From positions 1-64,000 of the forward strand of contig CBFGRV010000007.1 in NCBI GenBank assembly GCA_965651265.1: a stretch of 64,000 nt of DNA, read 5' to 3'. Shown piece by piece: positions 33,538-42,733 of this stretch; the stretch's first letter is position 1, and each line of letters starts with the position of its first letter. The notes beneath the pieces are model-generated. The model was not told where the DNA came from. It saw nothing but the letters and a program-made list of their open reading frames with translations, and made no database searches. The position numbers were made by a program, and so were the translations under genes. Source of the stretch: CBFGRV01 sp965651265. GTDB lineage: Bacteria; Bacteroidota; Rhodothermia; Rhodothermales; VXPQ01.

Positions 33538-36111
33538 ATGCTAATGGTCGGTCAGTCGATATCGCACTATCGCATTGTCGACGAACTCGGCCGCGGGGGA
33601 ATGGGAGTAGTCTATCGCGCACAGGATACGCGCCTCGATCGGCCCGTCGCGCTCAAGTTTTTTCCGCGGGAGCTCCTCGGCGATCCTGATGCCGTCAAGC
33701 GGTTCGAGCGTGAAGCTCGAGCGGCGTCGGCGCTCGATCACCCCAACATCTGCACGGTATATGAAGTCGATGAGGCGGAGGATGGCCGTACGTTCATCGC
33801 GATGGCGTGCTACGACGGTGCGACGCTGCGCGATCGCCTGAAGAACGGGCCGCTGCCGCTCGATGAGATCGTGCGGGTGGGCGCGCAGATTGCAGCCGGC
33901 CTGGCGGAAGCCCACAAGAAGGGCATCGTCCATCGCGATCTCAAACCCGCGAATATCATCATCACGGCCGACGGTGTCGTCAAAATCGTCGATTTCGGAC
34001 TCGCTCTTCTGACGGGGGAGTCGCGCATTACCCAGACGGGTTTGACGGCCGGTACGCCCTCGTACATGGCGCCGGAGCAGGTGCGAGGAGACGCGGGGGA
34101 TCACCGTGCGGATCTCTGGGCAATGGGCGCGCTTCTCTATGAGATGGCGACGGGCACGGCGCCCTTCACCGGCGAATACGTGCAGGCCGTCATGTACAAG
34201 ATCATTCATGAACCGCCGGATCACCTCGATCGGATCGATGAGCCGTTGCGGCAGATCGTTGCGCGCTGTCTCGAGAAGGATCCCGGAAGACGCTACGACA
34301 CGGCGGGGGAGCTTGGGCGCGATTTGCTTCTCCTCCATCCTGCCGACGCCGCCCGTCCGCCCGCGGAATTCACGCGGAGGGAACGTCAGAGGGCCGTCCG
34401 TCGCGGCGTTCCGGCAATGATTGGGGCGGTGGCCGCCCTCCTCCTCATCCTCGTGATCGGAGGATTGATCCGGCTGCCGTTTGCGACTTTTTCGGGATGG
34501 TTTTCGGGAGGTGATGATGAGCTCGGCGAGCTCCACGTGGCCGTTCTACCTTTGCGCGTAATCGGCTCGACCGCGGAATTCGAAGCCTACGCTCGCGGCC
34601 TCGCGGAAGTAGTGACGGGCAATATCAGCCGGTTGGATCCATATTCGGAGACGTCGTTCTGGGTCGTGCCGGCCGGCGAGATCTATCGGCGCGACGTGAC
34701 GAGCGCGGACGAAGCACGAAAGCTCTTTGGGGTAAGGTATGTCCTCGATGGCGCCATCCAGCATGTCGGCCCGCGTATCCGATTGACCCTCAACCTCACC
34801 GATGCTACCCGGTTGAGACAGATCGACACGTGGACGGGCGATTTTTCCGACGAGCTCCCGATGGTCGTGCAGGATGAAGCAGCCCTGCAGGCGGCTCGAT
34901 TGCTCCGCATGAACATCCCGTCCGAGATTCGCGATGTGCTTCCATCGACAGGCAGTACAGACCTTGGCGCGAATGAATTCTATTTGCAAGCGAGGGGCTA
35001 CCTGCAGCGGTTCGACAACGTGGACAACGTCAGGACCGCGCTTCAGCTGTTTCATCGGGCCCTGGAGGAAGATCCCGATTTCATTCTCGCTGTTGCCGGA
35101 TTGGCTGAAGCGCACTGGCGGATGTATCACGCGACCAAGGACGTGGTGTTTGCCGATAGCGCGCTCATTTATGGACGCCAGGTAGAAAGCGCTCCGTCCG
35201 TACCCGACGAAGTGTACGTCTCGCTGGGGCTCGTCTACCTGGGCACAGACCGAACGCAGCCGGCTTTGAACGCCTTTGAACGGGCAATGGCCTCCAATCC
35301 GACCGACGTAGCGGCCATGGTGGGGCGGGCCAGGGCCCTTGCGGCGGCGGGGCGGTCGGCTGAAGCGGAAGCCGCCTACCGGCAGGCGATCGAACAGAAG
35401 CCGGATTACTGGGCATCGTACCATGAGCTCGCCTTGCACTACTACCGCGCCGGCGAGCTGGAGAAGGCTGTCGAGCAGTTTCGGAAGGAAATCGAGCTGA
35501 CGCCCGACAACGCCCATGCACACAGCAATCTGGGTGGCATTTTGTATTACCTCGGGAAATGGGATGAGGCCGATCGCTACTTCCGGCGCGCCATCGAATT
35601 GGGACCGAACTGGCGTGCCTACTCGAACCTGGGCACGCTTACATTCCACCGAGGTAACTTCGCGGAGGCGGCGTCGCTCTTTAGAAAGGCAATCGATCTG
35701 GGCTCCGGGTCACACGAGGTCTGGGCATTTATGGGGATGGCGTATCAATTTTCCGACAAAGCCGATTCCGCCACGACCGCGCTCGAGCGGGCCATCGCGC
35801 TGGCAGAGAATCGCCTCGCCGTCGTTCCGGATGACCCCACCACGCTCTCTTCGATCGCGACCTACCGAGCCGTGCTCCGCCAGACCGACGAGGCGTTGTT
35901 TCTGATCAATCGAGTGAAGGATGCGGCTGAACGCGATAGATGGATCGCCTACAACGTCGGCCAGACTTATGCGATACTCCGTCGGCCCGACGAGGCATTG
36001 CACTGGTCCCGCAAGGCCCTCGAACTGGGCCTTCCACCGATCTACGTCCACAATAACGTATGGCTTCGCGACCTTCGTGACGAGCTCCTCTCGAATTCGC
36101 CCCGGCCTTAA
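33538..36111 (+). CDS. Membrane Ser/Thr protein kinase with C-terminal TPR repeats
   Basis: 857 residues; ATG 33544, two codons later, may be the true start because relatives begin M-GQ-ISHYRI. Complete kinase core: glycine loop GRGGMGVV (18-25), K40, HRDLKPAN (132-139), DFG (152-154), APE (178-180). A membrane helix (~292-312) follows. The extracytoplasmic part has a FlgO-like region (LHVAVLPLRVIGSTAEFEAY, KLFGVRYVLDGAIQHVG) and then eight or so TPRs (~480-840; e.g. AHAHSNLGGILYYLGKWDEA). This architecture is common in Rhodothermota and Acidobacteria. It probably senses an external signal; target unknown. Confidence 0.93.
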   Translation: MLMVGQSISHYRIVDELGRGGMGVVYRAQDTRLDRPVALKFFPRELLGDPDAVKRFEREARAASALDHPNICTVYEVDEAEDGRTFIAMACYDGATLRDRLKNGPLPLDEIVRVGAQIAAGLAEAHKKGIVHRDLKPANIIITADGVVKIVDFGLALLTGESRITQTGLTAGTPSYMAPEQVRGDAGDHRADLWAMGALLYEMATGTAPFTGEYVQAVMYKIIHEPPDHLDRIDEPLRQIVARCLEKDPGRRYDTAGELGRDLLLLHPADAARPPAEFTRRERQRAVRRGVPAMIGAVAALLLILVIGGLIRLPFATFSGWFSGGDDELGELHVAVLPLRVIGSTAEFEAYARGLAEVVTGNISRLDPYSETSFWVVPAGEIYRRDVTSADEARKLFGVRYVLDGAIQHVGPRIRLTLNLTDATRLRQIDTWTGDFSDELPMVVQDEAALQAARLLRMNIPSEIRDVLPSTGSTDLGANEFYLQARGYLQRFDNVDNVRTALQLFHRALEEDPDFILAVAGLAEAHWRMYHATKDVVFADSALIYGRQVESAPSVPDEVYVSLGLVYLGTDRTQPALNAFERAMASNPTDVAAMVGRARALAAAGRSAEAEAAYRQAIEQKPDYWASYHELALHYYRAGELEKAVEQFRKEIELTPDNAHAHSNLGGILYYLGKWDEADRYFRRAIELGPNWRAYSNLGTLTFHRGNFAEAASLFRKAIDLGSGSHEVWAFMGMAYQFSDKADSATTALERAIALAENRLAVVPDDPTTLSSIATYRAVLRQTDEALFLINRVKDAAERDRWIAYNVGQTYAILRRPDEALHWSRKALELGLPPIYVHNNVWLRDLRDELLSNSPRP

Positions 36112-36149
36112 GCATTTTTCTCACCCAACCATCTATCTCAAAGCCGACC

Positions 36150-36575
36150 ATGGAAGACTCTTCTACGATTATCCAGAAGGTGCTACAAACCTTAGAGACC
36201 TTCACTATCAAACTACTAAGAATTTCTAAGTCAGACGGTCATTACATGGTGCATCCGTTTAGTCTCAAACACAAGTCGAATCGGCTTATGATGATCCATA
36301 ATTCGACATCGGATGACATCGTTATCAACTTCTTGAGTGATAACAACCATGAAGGCCCATTCGGCTCTTCAAGAATAGACCTTGAAAGCGGTGAAATTAA
36401 TTTCTTTATGATTCGGCGCCATTCGAAGGAGACGAAATATACTCTTATCATTAAGAACGCGAACGAATCAGAAGAGGAGCCGGCTTCGGCACCGACGCAG
36501 GGGGATGGCGGGGAGTACGGTGGGCAAGTGCGGATGATGTTGAGGAAAACCAATCCGGAAATGATCATCGACTGA
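36150..36575 (+). CDS. AT-rich orphan protein, function unknown
   Basis: 141 residues; ATG 36150 lies 38 bases after the kinase. The body (FTIKLLRISKSDGHYMVHPF, NRLMMIHNSTSDDIVINFLS) looks like a compact beta-rich domain, followed by a low-complexity acidic tail (ESEEEPASAPTQGDGGEYGG). No signal peptide, helix or known motif was recognised. Codon use is distinctly AT-rich compared with both flanking genes, suggesting recent acquisition. It might be co-transcribed with the kinase. Confidence 0.6.
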   Translation: MEDSSTIIQKVLQTLETFTIKLLRISKSDGHYMVHPFSLKHKSNRLMMIHNSTSDDIVINFLSDNNHEGPFGSSRIDLESGEINFFMIRRHSKETKYTLIIKNANESEEEPASAPTQGDGGEYGGQVRMMLRKTNPEMIID

Positions 36576-36699
36576 GGCGCTCCGGCACTGCCGCCACCCC
36601 GGGCTGGGAACGCCGGGCGCGTTTCATATATTGGCGCACGCCGCACAGGTACATCCTGACCTGGTGGCGTAGTTGCGATCTGCAGCCTTCGTGATCGAT

Positions 36700-37884
36700 A
36701 TGATGTATCGCGTATCCGACACCATCCCTGCCGTTGGTCTCACCTTTGCCCTCCTCCTTTCCGGCTGTGGCCCGAGGGTGCATCCGAACCAGAGCGGGTT
36801 CGTGACAAAGCTGGGTGATGACACCCTCGCCGTCGAATCCTTTCGGCTTACGGATAGCGGTATGGAGGCGCAAGTCGCCCTTCGAAGCCCGATTACGACG
36901 GTTCAACGGTACGACCTCCAACTCGACGAAGATGGGCGGCTTGTGGCCTACACGGCAGAGATTCGAAGCGGCGATGCACCGCCCGATGCGGATCCTCGCC
37001 GCCGTGAAGTCGCCGCGCTGAAGGGCGACAGCCTCGAAATCACTGTCACCGAAAACGGTGAAACCGAGGTCCGCGTCCTTCCGGCCGGCCAAGATGCCCT
37101 TCCGTTCATCGACATGGTCCACTGGCCATTCGAGCTCATGTTGACCCGGGCGCGGGCGGCCGGCGCGGATTCTACCTCTCAGCCCCTGTTCACGCCACGA
37201 GGATCGATGGAATTCGCCGTCGCGGACCTCGCGCCCGACAGCATGACCGTGACTCATCCGTTCCGAGGTACCATGATGGTGGATGTGGACCCGGAAGGAC
37301 GGCTCCTCCGTCTGGATGCCGCACACACCACGCGTAAGCTGGTCGTCGAGCGCGTGGACGACGTGGACATCGAGGGCGTGGCGGCCAGGTTCGTTCAGCT
37401 CGAAGCGGAGGGCCGCGCCTTCGGCCCGCTTTCCGGCCGTGGCGAAACCATGGCGACCGTCGACGGCGCCATGATCCGGGTCGATTTCGGCAGGCCGTCG
37501 AAGCGCGGTCGAGAGATCTGGGGCGCCCTGGTGCCGTACGGCGAAGTGTGGCGCACCGGCGCCAATCGGGCCACGCACGTGGAGACCGATCGACCACTTC
37601 GCGTCGGCAACGTGGATGTGCCGGCCGGCACCTTCACCCTCTACTCCATCCCCGAGGCCGACGGTGGCGTGCTCATCATCAACCAGCAGACGGGACAAGG
37701 GGGCACGACATACGATGAGGATATGGATTTCGGACGCGTCCCCATGCAACGTTCGGAATTGAGCGAGTCGGTCGAGGACTTCACTATCGAGATCGAGGAC
37801 ACCCCGGAAGGTGGCGCCATACACCTGATCTGGGACCGCAGCCGCTTTACCGTTCCGTTCACCGTGCGGTCGGAGGCCGGCTAG
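36700..37884 (+). CDS. DUF2911 lipoprotein
   Basis: About 394 residues from ATG 36700; in-frame TTG 36673 and GTG 36691 are less likely. The N-terminus carries a lipoprotein signal (VGLTFALLLSGC-GPR). Residues ~250-390 are a DUF2911 domain: VDFGRPSKRGREIWGALVPY, GEVWRTGANRATHVETDRPL, GTFTLYSIPE. The ~230-residue middle part is beta-rich and unassigned. Members of this family are common in Bacteroidota but have no established activity. It is followed 13 bases later by a barrel-like gene. Confidence 0.85.
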   Translation: MMYRVSDTIPAVGLTFALLLSGCGPRVHPNQSGFVTKLGDDTLAVESFRLTDSGMEAQVALRSPITTVQRYDLQLDEDGRLVAYTAEIRSGDAPPDADPRRREVAALKGDSLEITVTENGETEVRVLPAGQDALPFIDMVHWPFELMLTRARAAGADSTSQPLFTPRGSMEFAVADLAPDSMTVTHPFRGTMMVDVDPEGRLLRLDAAHTTRKLVVERVDDVDIEGVAARFVQLEAEGRAFGPLSGRGETMATVDGAMIRVDFGRPSKRGREIWGALVPYGEVWRTGANRATHVETDRPLRVGNVDVPAGTFTLYSIPEADGGVLIINQQTGQGGTTYDEDMDFGRVPMQRSELSESVEDFTIEIEDTPEGGAIHLIWDRSRFTVPFTVRSEAG

Positions 37885-37897
37885 CGGGCGTCAGGTC

Positions 37898-39313
37898 GTG
37901 TATCACTCTCGGCTGAAACTAGGGAAGTGGCTCCTGCTTGTCGCCTGGCTAGGAGGAGTAGTCGCGGACGCGCGCGCGCAGGCGATCGAAGAACTTCCGA
38001 AACCGATGGCGGACTGGCGCTCGGCGTCACTGGTCGGATGGCATAAGAACGTGCGCGTAGCGACTCTCGATCGATGGCACGCGTTCGGAGGACTCTTTTT
38101 TGATCGTGGGATTTTCCGCCGATTCACCCCGGGCATGGACCACGAGTACGATATGGATGTGCTCACATATGGTTTTACGCCCGCGGAGGACCGCCAGTGG
38201 TACACACGAGACCACGCGATCCGATCGTACCTGGGAAGCATCCACCGATCGCGATTTGCGACGAAAACGGAGGCACGGCACCGGATCGAGCTAGGCTCAA
38301 ACGGTAAACTCCAGGTAGATGCCCTCCAGCAGGAAGATCTCACCGCTCAGCGCTTCTTTGTAGAAATCGGATACGCGCACGCCTTCTCGGATCGACACAC
38401 GGGCGGGTTTAGCCAGACCATCGCTGCCTACAAGCCGGATCTCGATTTCACGCTCTTCTACAATTACCGGGCGCCACAGATTGGCCGGATCGACCTCCAG
38501 CTCGTATTTCTCGACGTGGCGAACAACTTCATCTTCGACGTGCTCGGTACTGATCCAGTTCTAGAGGATACGGTCCGGAGTTATGACAAGCGGCCGTTAC
38601 TCTTTGACGTATACTGGCGCTCGACGACGACCAGCCGGCTGCGGTGGGAGGTAGTTGCAGGCATCCAGCGGCCGGTCTCCGCGCGGGTGTTCACGCAACG
38701 CTCGTCCGATCTGGAATTCCGATGGCGCGAACGGCTGCACTACGGCGGCTTCTTGCTGGAGTACGACCATCCGATCGGGACGGTAGGATTGTATGTGACC
38801 GAGACCTCGAGTGCGATTGCCCGACGGGCGACGATGACAGGCACGAGTTACGAGTCCGCGCAGAGCAGTCGGACGGCAACGCTGTACGCGCTGGCGCCGA
38901 TCTGGCGCCTCCAGGCATCTCTGTGGCTGAGGGCGGAGCGATATCGCGACCGGCAAACAGGCGACAACTTCGATGCGGCCAGTATTCATTCGGAGATGGA
39001 TTATCTCGAGAGGCGCCTGACCTTGCAGGCACGGCTCGCGTACGTACCCGAGCAAGGCTTCCGGGTAGGCCTGGAGTATCTGGTGGATAGCCGCTTATTC
39101 CACCGGGACTCCCACCTCATCAACGAATACCTTCAATTCCTGCCGTGGACGCCGAATGGACGTCTTTCGGCGCACCTGGGATACCAATTCAACCCGTGGA
39201 TGTACGTGGTCGTTGGAGCGGGCTACGATCTGAGCGGAGATCCCTTCTACTCCGACGATCGCGGCCCGGTACGTTACGATGGCGGTTTCGGCCGTCTTTC
39301 GATTAGTTGGTAG
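37898..39313 (+). CDS. Probable outer-membrane beta-barrel protein, unknown function
   Basis: 471 residues from GTG 37898. Signal peptide GKWLLLVAWLGGVVADARAQ. The rest alternates aromatic and polar residues in amphipathic strands (FTLFYNYRAPQIGRIDLQLV, RLRWEVVAGIQRPVSARVFT) and ends with an aromatic terminal residue (GGFGRLSISW), as in barrels inserted by BamA. Residues ~40-130 are less strand-like and Trp/His-rich. No named family recognised. Its last 11 bases overlap the convergent lipoprotein gene. Confidence 0.78.
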   Translation: MYHSRLKLGKWLLLVAWLGGVVADARAQAIEELPKPMADWRSASLVGWHKNVRVATLDRWHAFGGLFFDRGIFRRFTPGMDHEYDMDVLTYGFTPAEDRQWYTRDHAIRSYLGSIHRSRFATKTEARHRIELGSNGKLQVDALQQEDLTAQRFFVEIGYAHAFSDRHTGGFSQTIAAYKPDLDFTLFYNYRAPQIGRIDLQLVFLDVANNFIFDVLGTDPVLEDTVRSYDKRPLLFDVYWRSTTTSRLRWEVVAGIQRPVSARVFTQRSSDLEFRWRERLHYGGFLLEYDHPIGTVGLYVTETSSAIARRATMTGTSYESAQSSRTATLYALAPIWRLQASLWLRAERYRDRQTGDNFDAASIHSEMDYLERRLTLQARLAYVPEQGFRVGLEYLVDSRLFHRDSHLINEYLQFLPWTPNGRLSAHLGYQFNPWMYVVVGAGYDLSGDPFYSDDRGPVRYDGGFGRLSISW

Positions 39314-39692
39314 TGTCCGGCGTGGCGGCCGTCGAATCCGGAAGGGTCAGGATGAGATCGAGCGCGGAGCTTTGAAGTCCCTCGGTGTCACTCGCTACAC
39401 AGCGCGATCCTACGCGTTCGCCCGTCATCGACAGTGGAAAGGATACGGTGATGTCAACGGGTGACGCGCCCTGGTAGGACAAATCGCCCGTGCAGTCCAC
39501 GCCGTCGAGATTCCCGTCGGCATCTACGGCCGTGACGAGCAGGCGGACCTCGAAATCTTCGGATACGTCGGCGACGAACATCTGCGCGACAGCAATGCGC
39601 GGAGGCCGGTTGTCGGGATCCGAAAAGTAGTCGCAGGCGCCAAGCAGCATGGCGACGACGAGGGTCGGAATGACGGGCAAGGCAAAACGCAT
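39303..39692 (-). CDS. Small putative lipoprotein
   Basis: 129 residues from ATG 39692 (MRFALPVIPTLVVAMLLGAC, lipobox LLGAC). The mature part has an Ig/cadherin-like feel (RIAVAQMFVADVSEDFEVRL LVTAVDADG) with two cysteines that may form a disulfide, and a Thr-rich end. It starts 13 bases after the amidase stop, so the two are likely co-transcribed. Convergent overlap with the upstream barrel gene. No family recognised. Confidence 0.7.
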   Translation of the reverse strand: MRFALPVIPTLVVAMLLGACDYFSDPDNRPPRIAVAQMFVADVSEDFEVRLLVTAVDADGNLDGVDCTGDLSYQGASPVDITVSFPLSMTGERVGSRCVASDTEGLQSSALDLILTLPDSTAATPDTTN

Positions 39693-39705
39693 CGATCGAG
39701 AACAA

Positions 39706-40242
39706 CTAATTGGGTTCGGACACGCCGCGAGCAATCGCCTCGGCCAACGCCTGCTGATTCGAATCGTCGGCCAAAAACTCGAGCTGTCTGGGATGGGTCA
39801 GGAACTCACACTCTACGAGCACGGCCGGCATATTCGTCAAACGCAGAACGGCGAAATTCGCCTCTTTGATGCCCCGGTTCTTGTGATCCGGAAAGGTCTG
39901 AAGCATCTGATCAAGAATTCGGCGCGCGAAGCGTTGCCCCTGAGCCGATCCCGTGAAATGAAAGACTTCCATGCCTTCAGCTGAGACGTTCGCGGCGGCA
40001 TTGGCGTGAATACTGATGAACAGTTGGGCGCCATGCATGTTCGCGAATCGCGCTCGAGCGCCAAGGCTGAAGGTGCGATCCGATCGGCGCACCATCAAAA
40101 CCTCATGTCCGCGCCGGATGAGCTCCGGCTCCAGTTTGAGGGCAAGCTGGAGGTTGAAATCCTTTTCCTTGAGCGTGAAAGGTGTGCGTCCGATAGCTCC
40201 CGGGTCGGTTCCGCCGTGGCCGGCATCAACGCAGATTCTCAT
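39706..40242 (-). CDS. N-acetylmuramoyl-L-alanine amidase (Amidase_3)
   Basis: 178 residues, essentially only the catalytic domain. It cleaves the bond between MurNAc and the stem peptide of peptidoglycan. The zinc ligands H9 (DAGHGGTDPGA), E26 (KEKDFN) and H79 (SIHANA) and the catalytic E144 (VLVECEFLTH) are all present. There is no signal peptide or cell-wall-binding domain, so either export is by another route or the enzyme acts after lysis or in cytoplasmic recycling. Divergent from a small lipoprotein gene. Confidence 0.92.
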   Translation of the reverse strand: MRICVDAGHGGTDPGAIGRTPFTLKEKDFNLQLALKLEPELIRRGHEVLMVRRSDRTFSLGARARFANMHGAQLFISIHANAAANVSAEGMEVFHFTGSAQGQRFARRILDQMLQTFPDHKNRGIKEANFAVLRLTNMPAVLVECEFLTHPRQLEFLADDSNQQALAEAIARGVSEPN

Positions 40243-40426
40243 GGGATCACCTCCGCTCTGGAGAATTTTCGTGGGCGCGCGACCGGCGCCGTCAACCTAG
40301 GATACACCGAAATCCGTTTATGTGCGCAGCGGACTTCCGCTGCTCGAACCGTTGACGATCCTCGACGTATTTTCCGCGAAAGGCGCTCCCGTTCACCATC
40401 CATCTAACTTACATCATCTCACTCCG

Positions 40427-40846
40427 ATGAAGTCTGCTGTAGCCTCACTTGCCCTGCTCGGTGCATCTCTTCTTCTGGTTGGATGTGGAAGTACGAGTGC
40501 CTTCCATGCCGCGAATCTGACCGAAGTCCAGCTTGCCGGCGACAACTTCGAGATCGTTGCCACCGACGTGACCGGTACGGCGACGGCCGGGTACATCCTC
40601 GGCGTCAGCGGCGGATACGGGGGTGGGGTGAGCACCTTCGCCGTCGCCCGCGTTTCAGGCTCCGGGATGCTCTACGGCGAGGCCGTGGCAGACCTCTGGC
40701 GCAACTTCGAGGCGGAGCACGGACCGGTGGCGGGTCGCAACCTGGCCCTCGTCAATGTCCGGTACGACACGGATGCGCTCAATCTGATCATCTACACGCA
40801 GCCGACCGTGCACGTGCGCGCCGACGTCGTGGAGTTCGCCGATTGA
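40427..40846 (+). CDS. Small lipoprotein, DUF6567-like
   Basis: 139 residues from ATG 40427 (MKSAVASLALLGASLLLVGC, lipobox LVGC). The mature protein starts with NLTEVQLAGDNFEIVATDVT, followed by a Gly-rich stretch GYILGVSGGYGGGVSTFAVA and ALVNVRYDT, a pattern I associate with small Bacteroidota lipoproteins (DUF6567). Function unknown. Divergent from the amidase gene. Confidence 0.72.
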   Translation: MKSAVASLALLGASLLLVGCGSTSAFHAANLTEVQLAGDNFEIVATDVTGTATAGYILGVSGGYGGGVSTFAVARVSGSGMLYGEAVADLWRNFEAEHGPVAGRNLALVNVRYDTDALNLIIYTQPTVHVRADVVEFAD

Positions 40847-40877
40847 TTCGCCGCCTGCCAATCAGTTGAGATGCCCA

Positions 40878-41756
40878 TCAGTGTAGGAGGATGAGCGGGG
40901 CATGCACCCGCGGGACGCCTCCGGTCTCGAGGATCAGGATGTAGCCGCCCGACGCGATCGCGCTAAAGTCCAGATCGGCGCGATGTACGCCGGCCGCCCG
41001 GAGTCCAAGCTCGAAGGTGCGAACGCGGCGACCCGCTCCATCATACAGGTGGATGACGATCTCGTCCGGAGCGGTCATCTCGAACGAGAGGTTTACCCTC
41101 TCACCTGCCGGATTCGGGTAGGCTTCCAGCTTGAATTCTCGCACGGTGAGTTCCGGAGGATCGGCGGAAACCGGCTCCATGGCCTCGTGTAGCTCCCGGT
41201 AGTCGCCGCCGCCGTCATAGGCCCGGATGATGCCAGTCCCGCGCATAAACGTATAGGAATTCTCGTCGTCGAGCGCATTCGGCATGTCGAAGCGAAGCGT
41301 GATCGTTTGCTCGAACGTGCCGGCACTCACCTCGACGACATCGTCGAGCGTCGTGGTGACTACGTAAGGCTCCAGACCCTCCAGATCGACCTCGTATGTC
41401 TCGCTGGCGGCCAGCGTGAAGTCGAACAACAGCATATCCTCCCCACCCAGTCGAGCGTAGATGTTGCCGTCGTCAGCCGTGCGAATCGTGTCAGCGAGCG
41501 GGAAGGGATACGCTCCTGTGAAGTAGACGGTATCGTTGACGATGACTCGCTCGGGGCTGAACACGTAGGGACCGAGCGTGTCGGGAGGCTCAAAGGGTGG
41601 ATCCAACACTTTGATATACCGCCAGACGTAGCCGTCATTCAGCGGGAAATAGCTCGAATCCGGAGTAACAATCCCTTGGGCGAGCGAGGTCGACGCAAAG
41701 ACGAGGTGGACGAAGGCCGAGTACGCCAGCCACCTTATCAAGGTTGAGCCAGGCAT
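40878..41756 (-). CDS. Secreted protein with type IX secretion sorting tail
   Basis: 292 residues. Signal peptide (IRWLAYSAFVHLVFASTSLA-QG). The body is beta-rich, with FPLNDGYVWRYIKVLDP resembling a domain repeatedly seen before sorting tails. The C-terminus reads KLEAYPNPAGERVNLSFEMT, followed by IHLYDGAGRRVRTFEL and SGGYILILETG, a type IX (Por) sorting domain. It begins only eight bases after the oxidoreductase gene ends on the same strand. Confidence 0.82.
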   Translation of the reverse strand: MPGSTLIRWLAYSAFVHLVFASTSLAQGIVTPDSSYFPLNDGYVWRYIKVLDPPFEPPDTLGPYVFSPERVIVNDTVYFTGAYPFPLADTIRTADDGNIYARLGGEDMLLFDFTLAASETYEVDLEGLEPYVVTTTLDDVVEVSAGTFEQTITLRFDMPNALDDENSYTFMRGTGIIRAYDGGGDYRELHEAMEPVSADPPELTVREFKLEAYPNPAGERVNLSFEMTAPDEIVIHLYDGAGRRVRTFELGLRAAGVHRADLDFSAIASGGYILILETGGVPRVHAPLILLH

Positions 41757-41764
41757 GATGTCTC

Positions 41765-42733
41765 TCAGGAAAGAGTGATGACGACCTTTCCTTGGGTATG
41801 CTCGTGTTCTAGCCGGTCGTATGCCTTTCGGATGTCATCGAGCGGCCACGTAGAATCAATAACGGGATTGATCTCGCCAGATTCAACGAGCTTGCTCAAC
41901 TGCTGCATCAACTCTCCGTCCGCCCGGCTGGCAATAAACCGGAGGCGGCGTCCGCTTGCTAATTGAGAAATGGCTGCACGCAAAATCAGCGAAGGAGAAA
42001 AACCGGTCGATGTATAAACGCCATTCGGAGTAAGCAACCGCAGCAAATTCGAAGGTGGACGATCGTTGACGGTATCGAAGATGATGTCGAAGCGATCGTC
42101 CAGGTGCTCCAGCTCGTTCTTTTCGTAGTCGAGCGTGCGGACGGCCCCGAGGCTTTGGACCAGATCGGCATCTGCTCCCCGACAGACGCCGACGACCTCG
42201 GCGCCGCGAGCGCGGCCGATCTGCACGGCCATCGATCCGACCCCCCCTGCGGCGCCTATCACCAGCAAACGATGTCCGGATCGCAGGCCGGCCTCATCCA
42301 AGCCCTGGATCGCCGTCATCCCGGTCAGTGGGAGTGCCGCCGCTTCTTGGTAGGACAATCGGCGGGGTATTCGATCGATTACGTCGGCATCGATGCGGGC
42401 CAACTCCGCGTGCGTCCCGCCCGTCCTTGACTCTATTCGCCCGTAGACACGGTCACCTACCTCCCATCCCGACGCCCCCTCGCCGAGCTTCACGACGTCG
42501 CCGGCGAGGTCGAATCCGAGGACTGCCGGAAACCGCAGCCGCATGAACAGCCGCAGGTCTCCGTTTCGCAGGCTATAGTCGAGCGGGTTCAGTGACGCGG
42601 CTCGTACGCGAACGAGCACTTGTCCGGGCCGCGGTTCGGGATCCGGGAGCTCGACGAGCTCAATCACGCCGGATGGACCGTAGCGCATGGCGGCAGCGGC
42701 TAACATGGCGTCGGTATCTTGTTCTGCGAGCAT
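41765..42733 (-). CDS. NAD(P)-dependent quinone-oxidoreductase-like MDR protein
   Basis: 322 residues from ATG 42733, which overlaps the preceding stop in TGATG. Medium-chain dehydrogenase fold without the zinc-binding residues. The GroES-like domain has VLVRVRAASLNPLDYSLRNG, and the Rossmann motif is GAAGGVGSMAVQIGRARGAE. The C-terminal VESGEINPVIDSTWPLDDIR and EHTQGKVVITL are typical of NADP-dependent quinone or enone reductases. Physiological substrate unknown. Translationally coupled to the dihydrofolate-reductase-like gene upstream. Confidence 0.9.
   Translation of the reverse strand: MLAEQDTDAMLAAAAMRYGPSGVIELVELPDPEPRPGQVLVRVRAASLNPLDYSLRNGDLRLFMRLRFPAVLGFDLAGDVVKLGEGASGWEVGDRVYGRIESRTGGTHAELARIDADVIDRIPRRLSYQEAAALPLTGMTAIQGLDEAGLRSGHRLLVIGAAGGVGSMAVQIGRARGAEVVGVCRGADADLVQSLGAVRTLDYEKNELEHLDDRFDIIFDTVNDRPPSNLLRLLTPNGVYTSTGFSPSLILRAAISQLASGRRLRFIASRADGELMQQLSKLVESGEINPVIDSTWPLDDIRKAYDRLEHEHTQGKVVITLS

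Noticed and set aside
36565..37824. Minus-strand open frame opposite the DUF2911 gene
   Set aside because: No signal or motif; the plus-strand gene has a lipobox and DUF2911 motifs.
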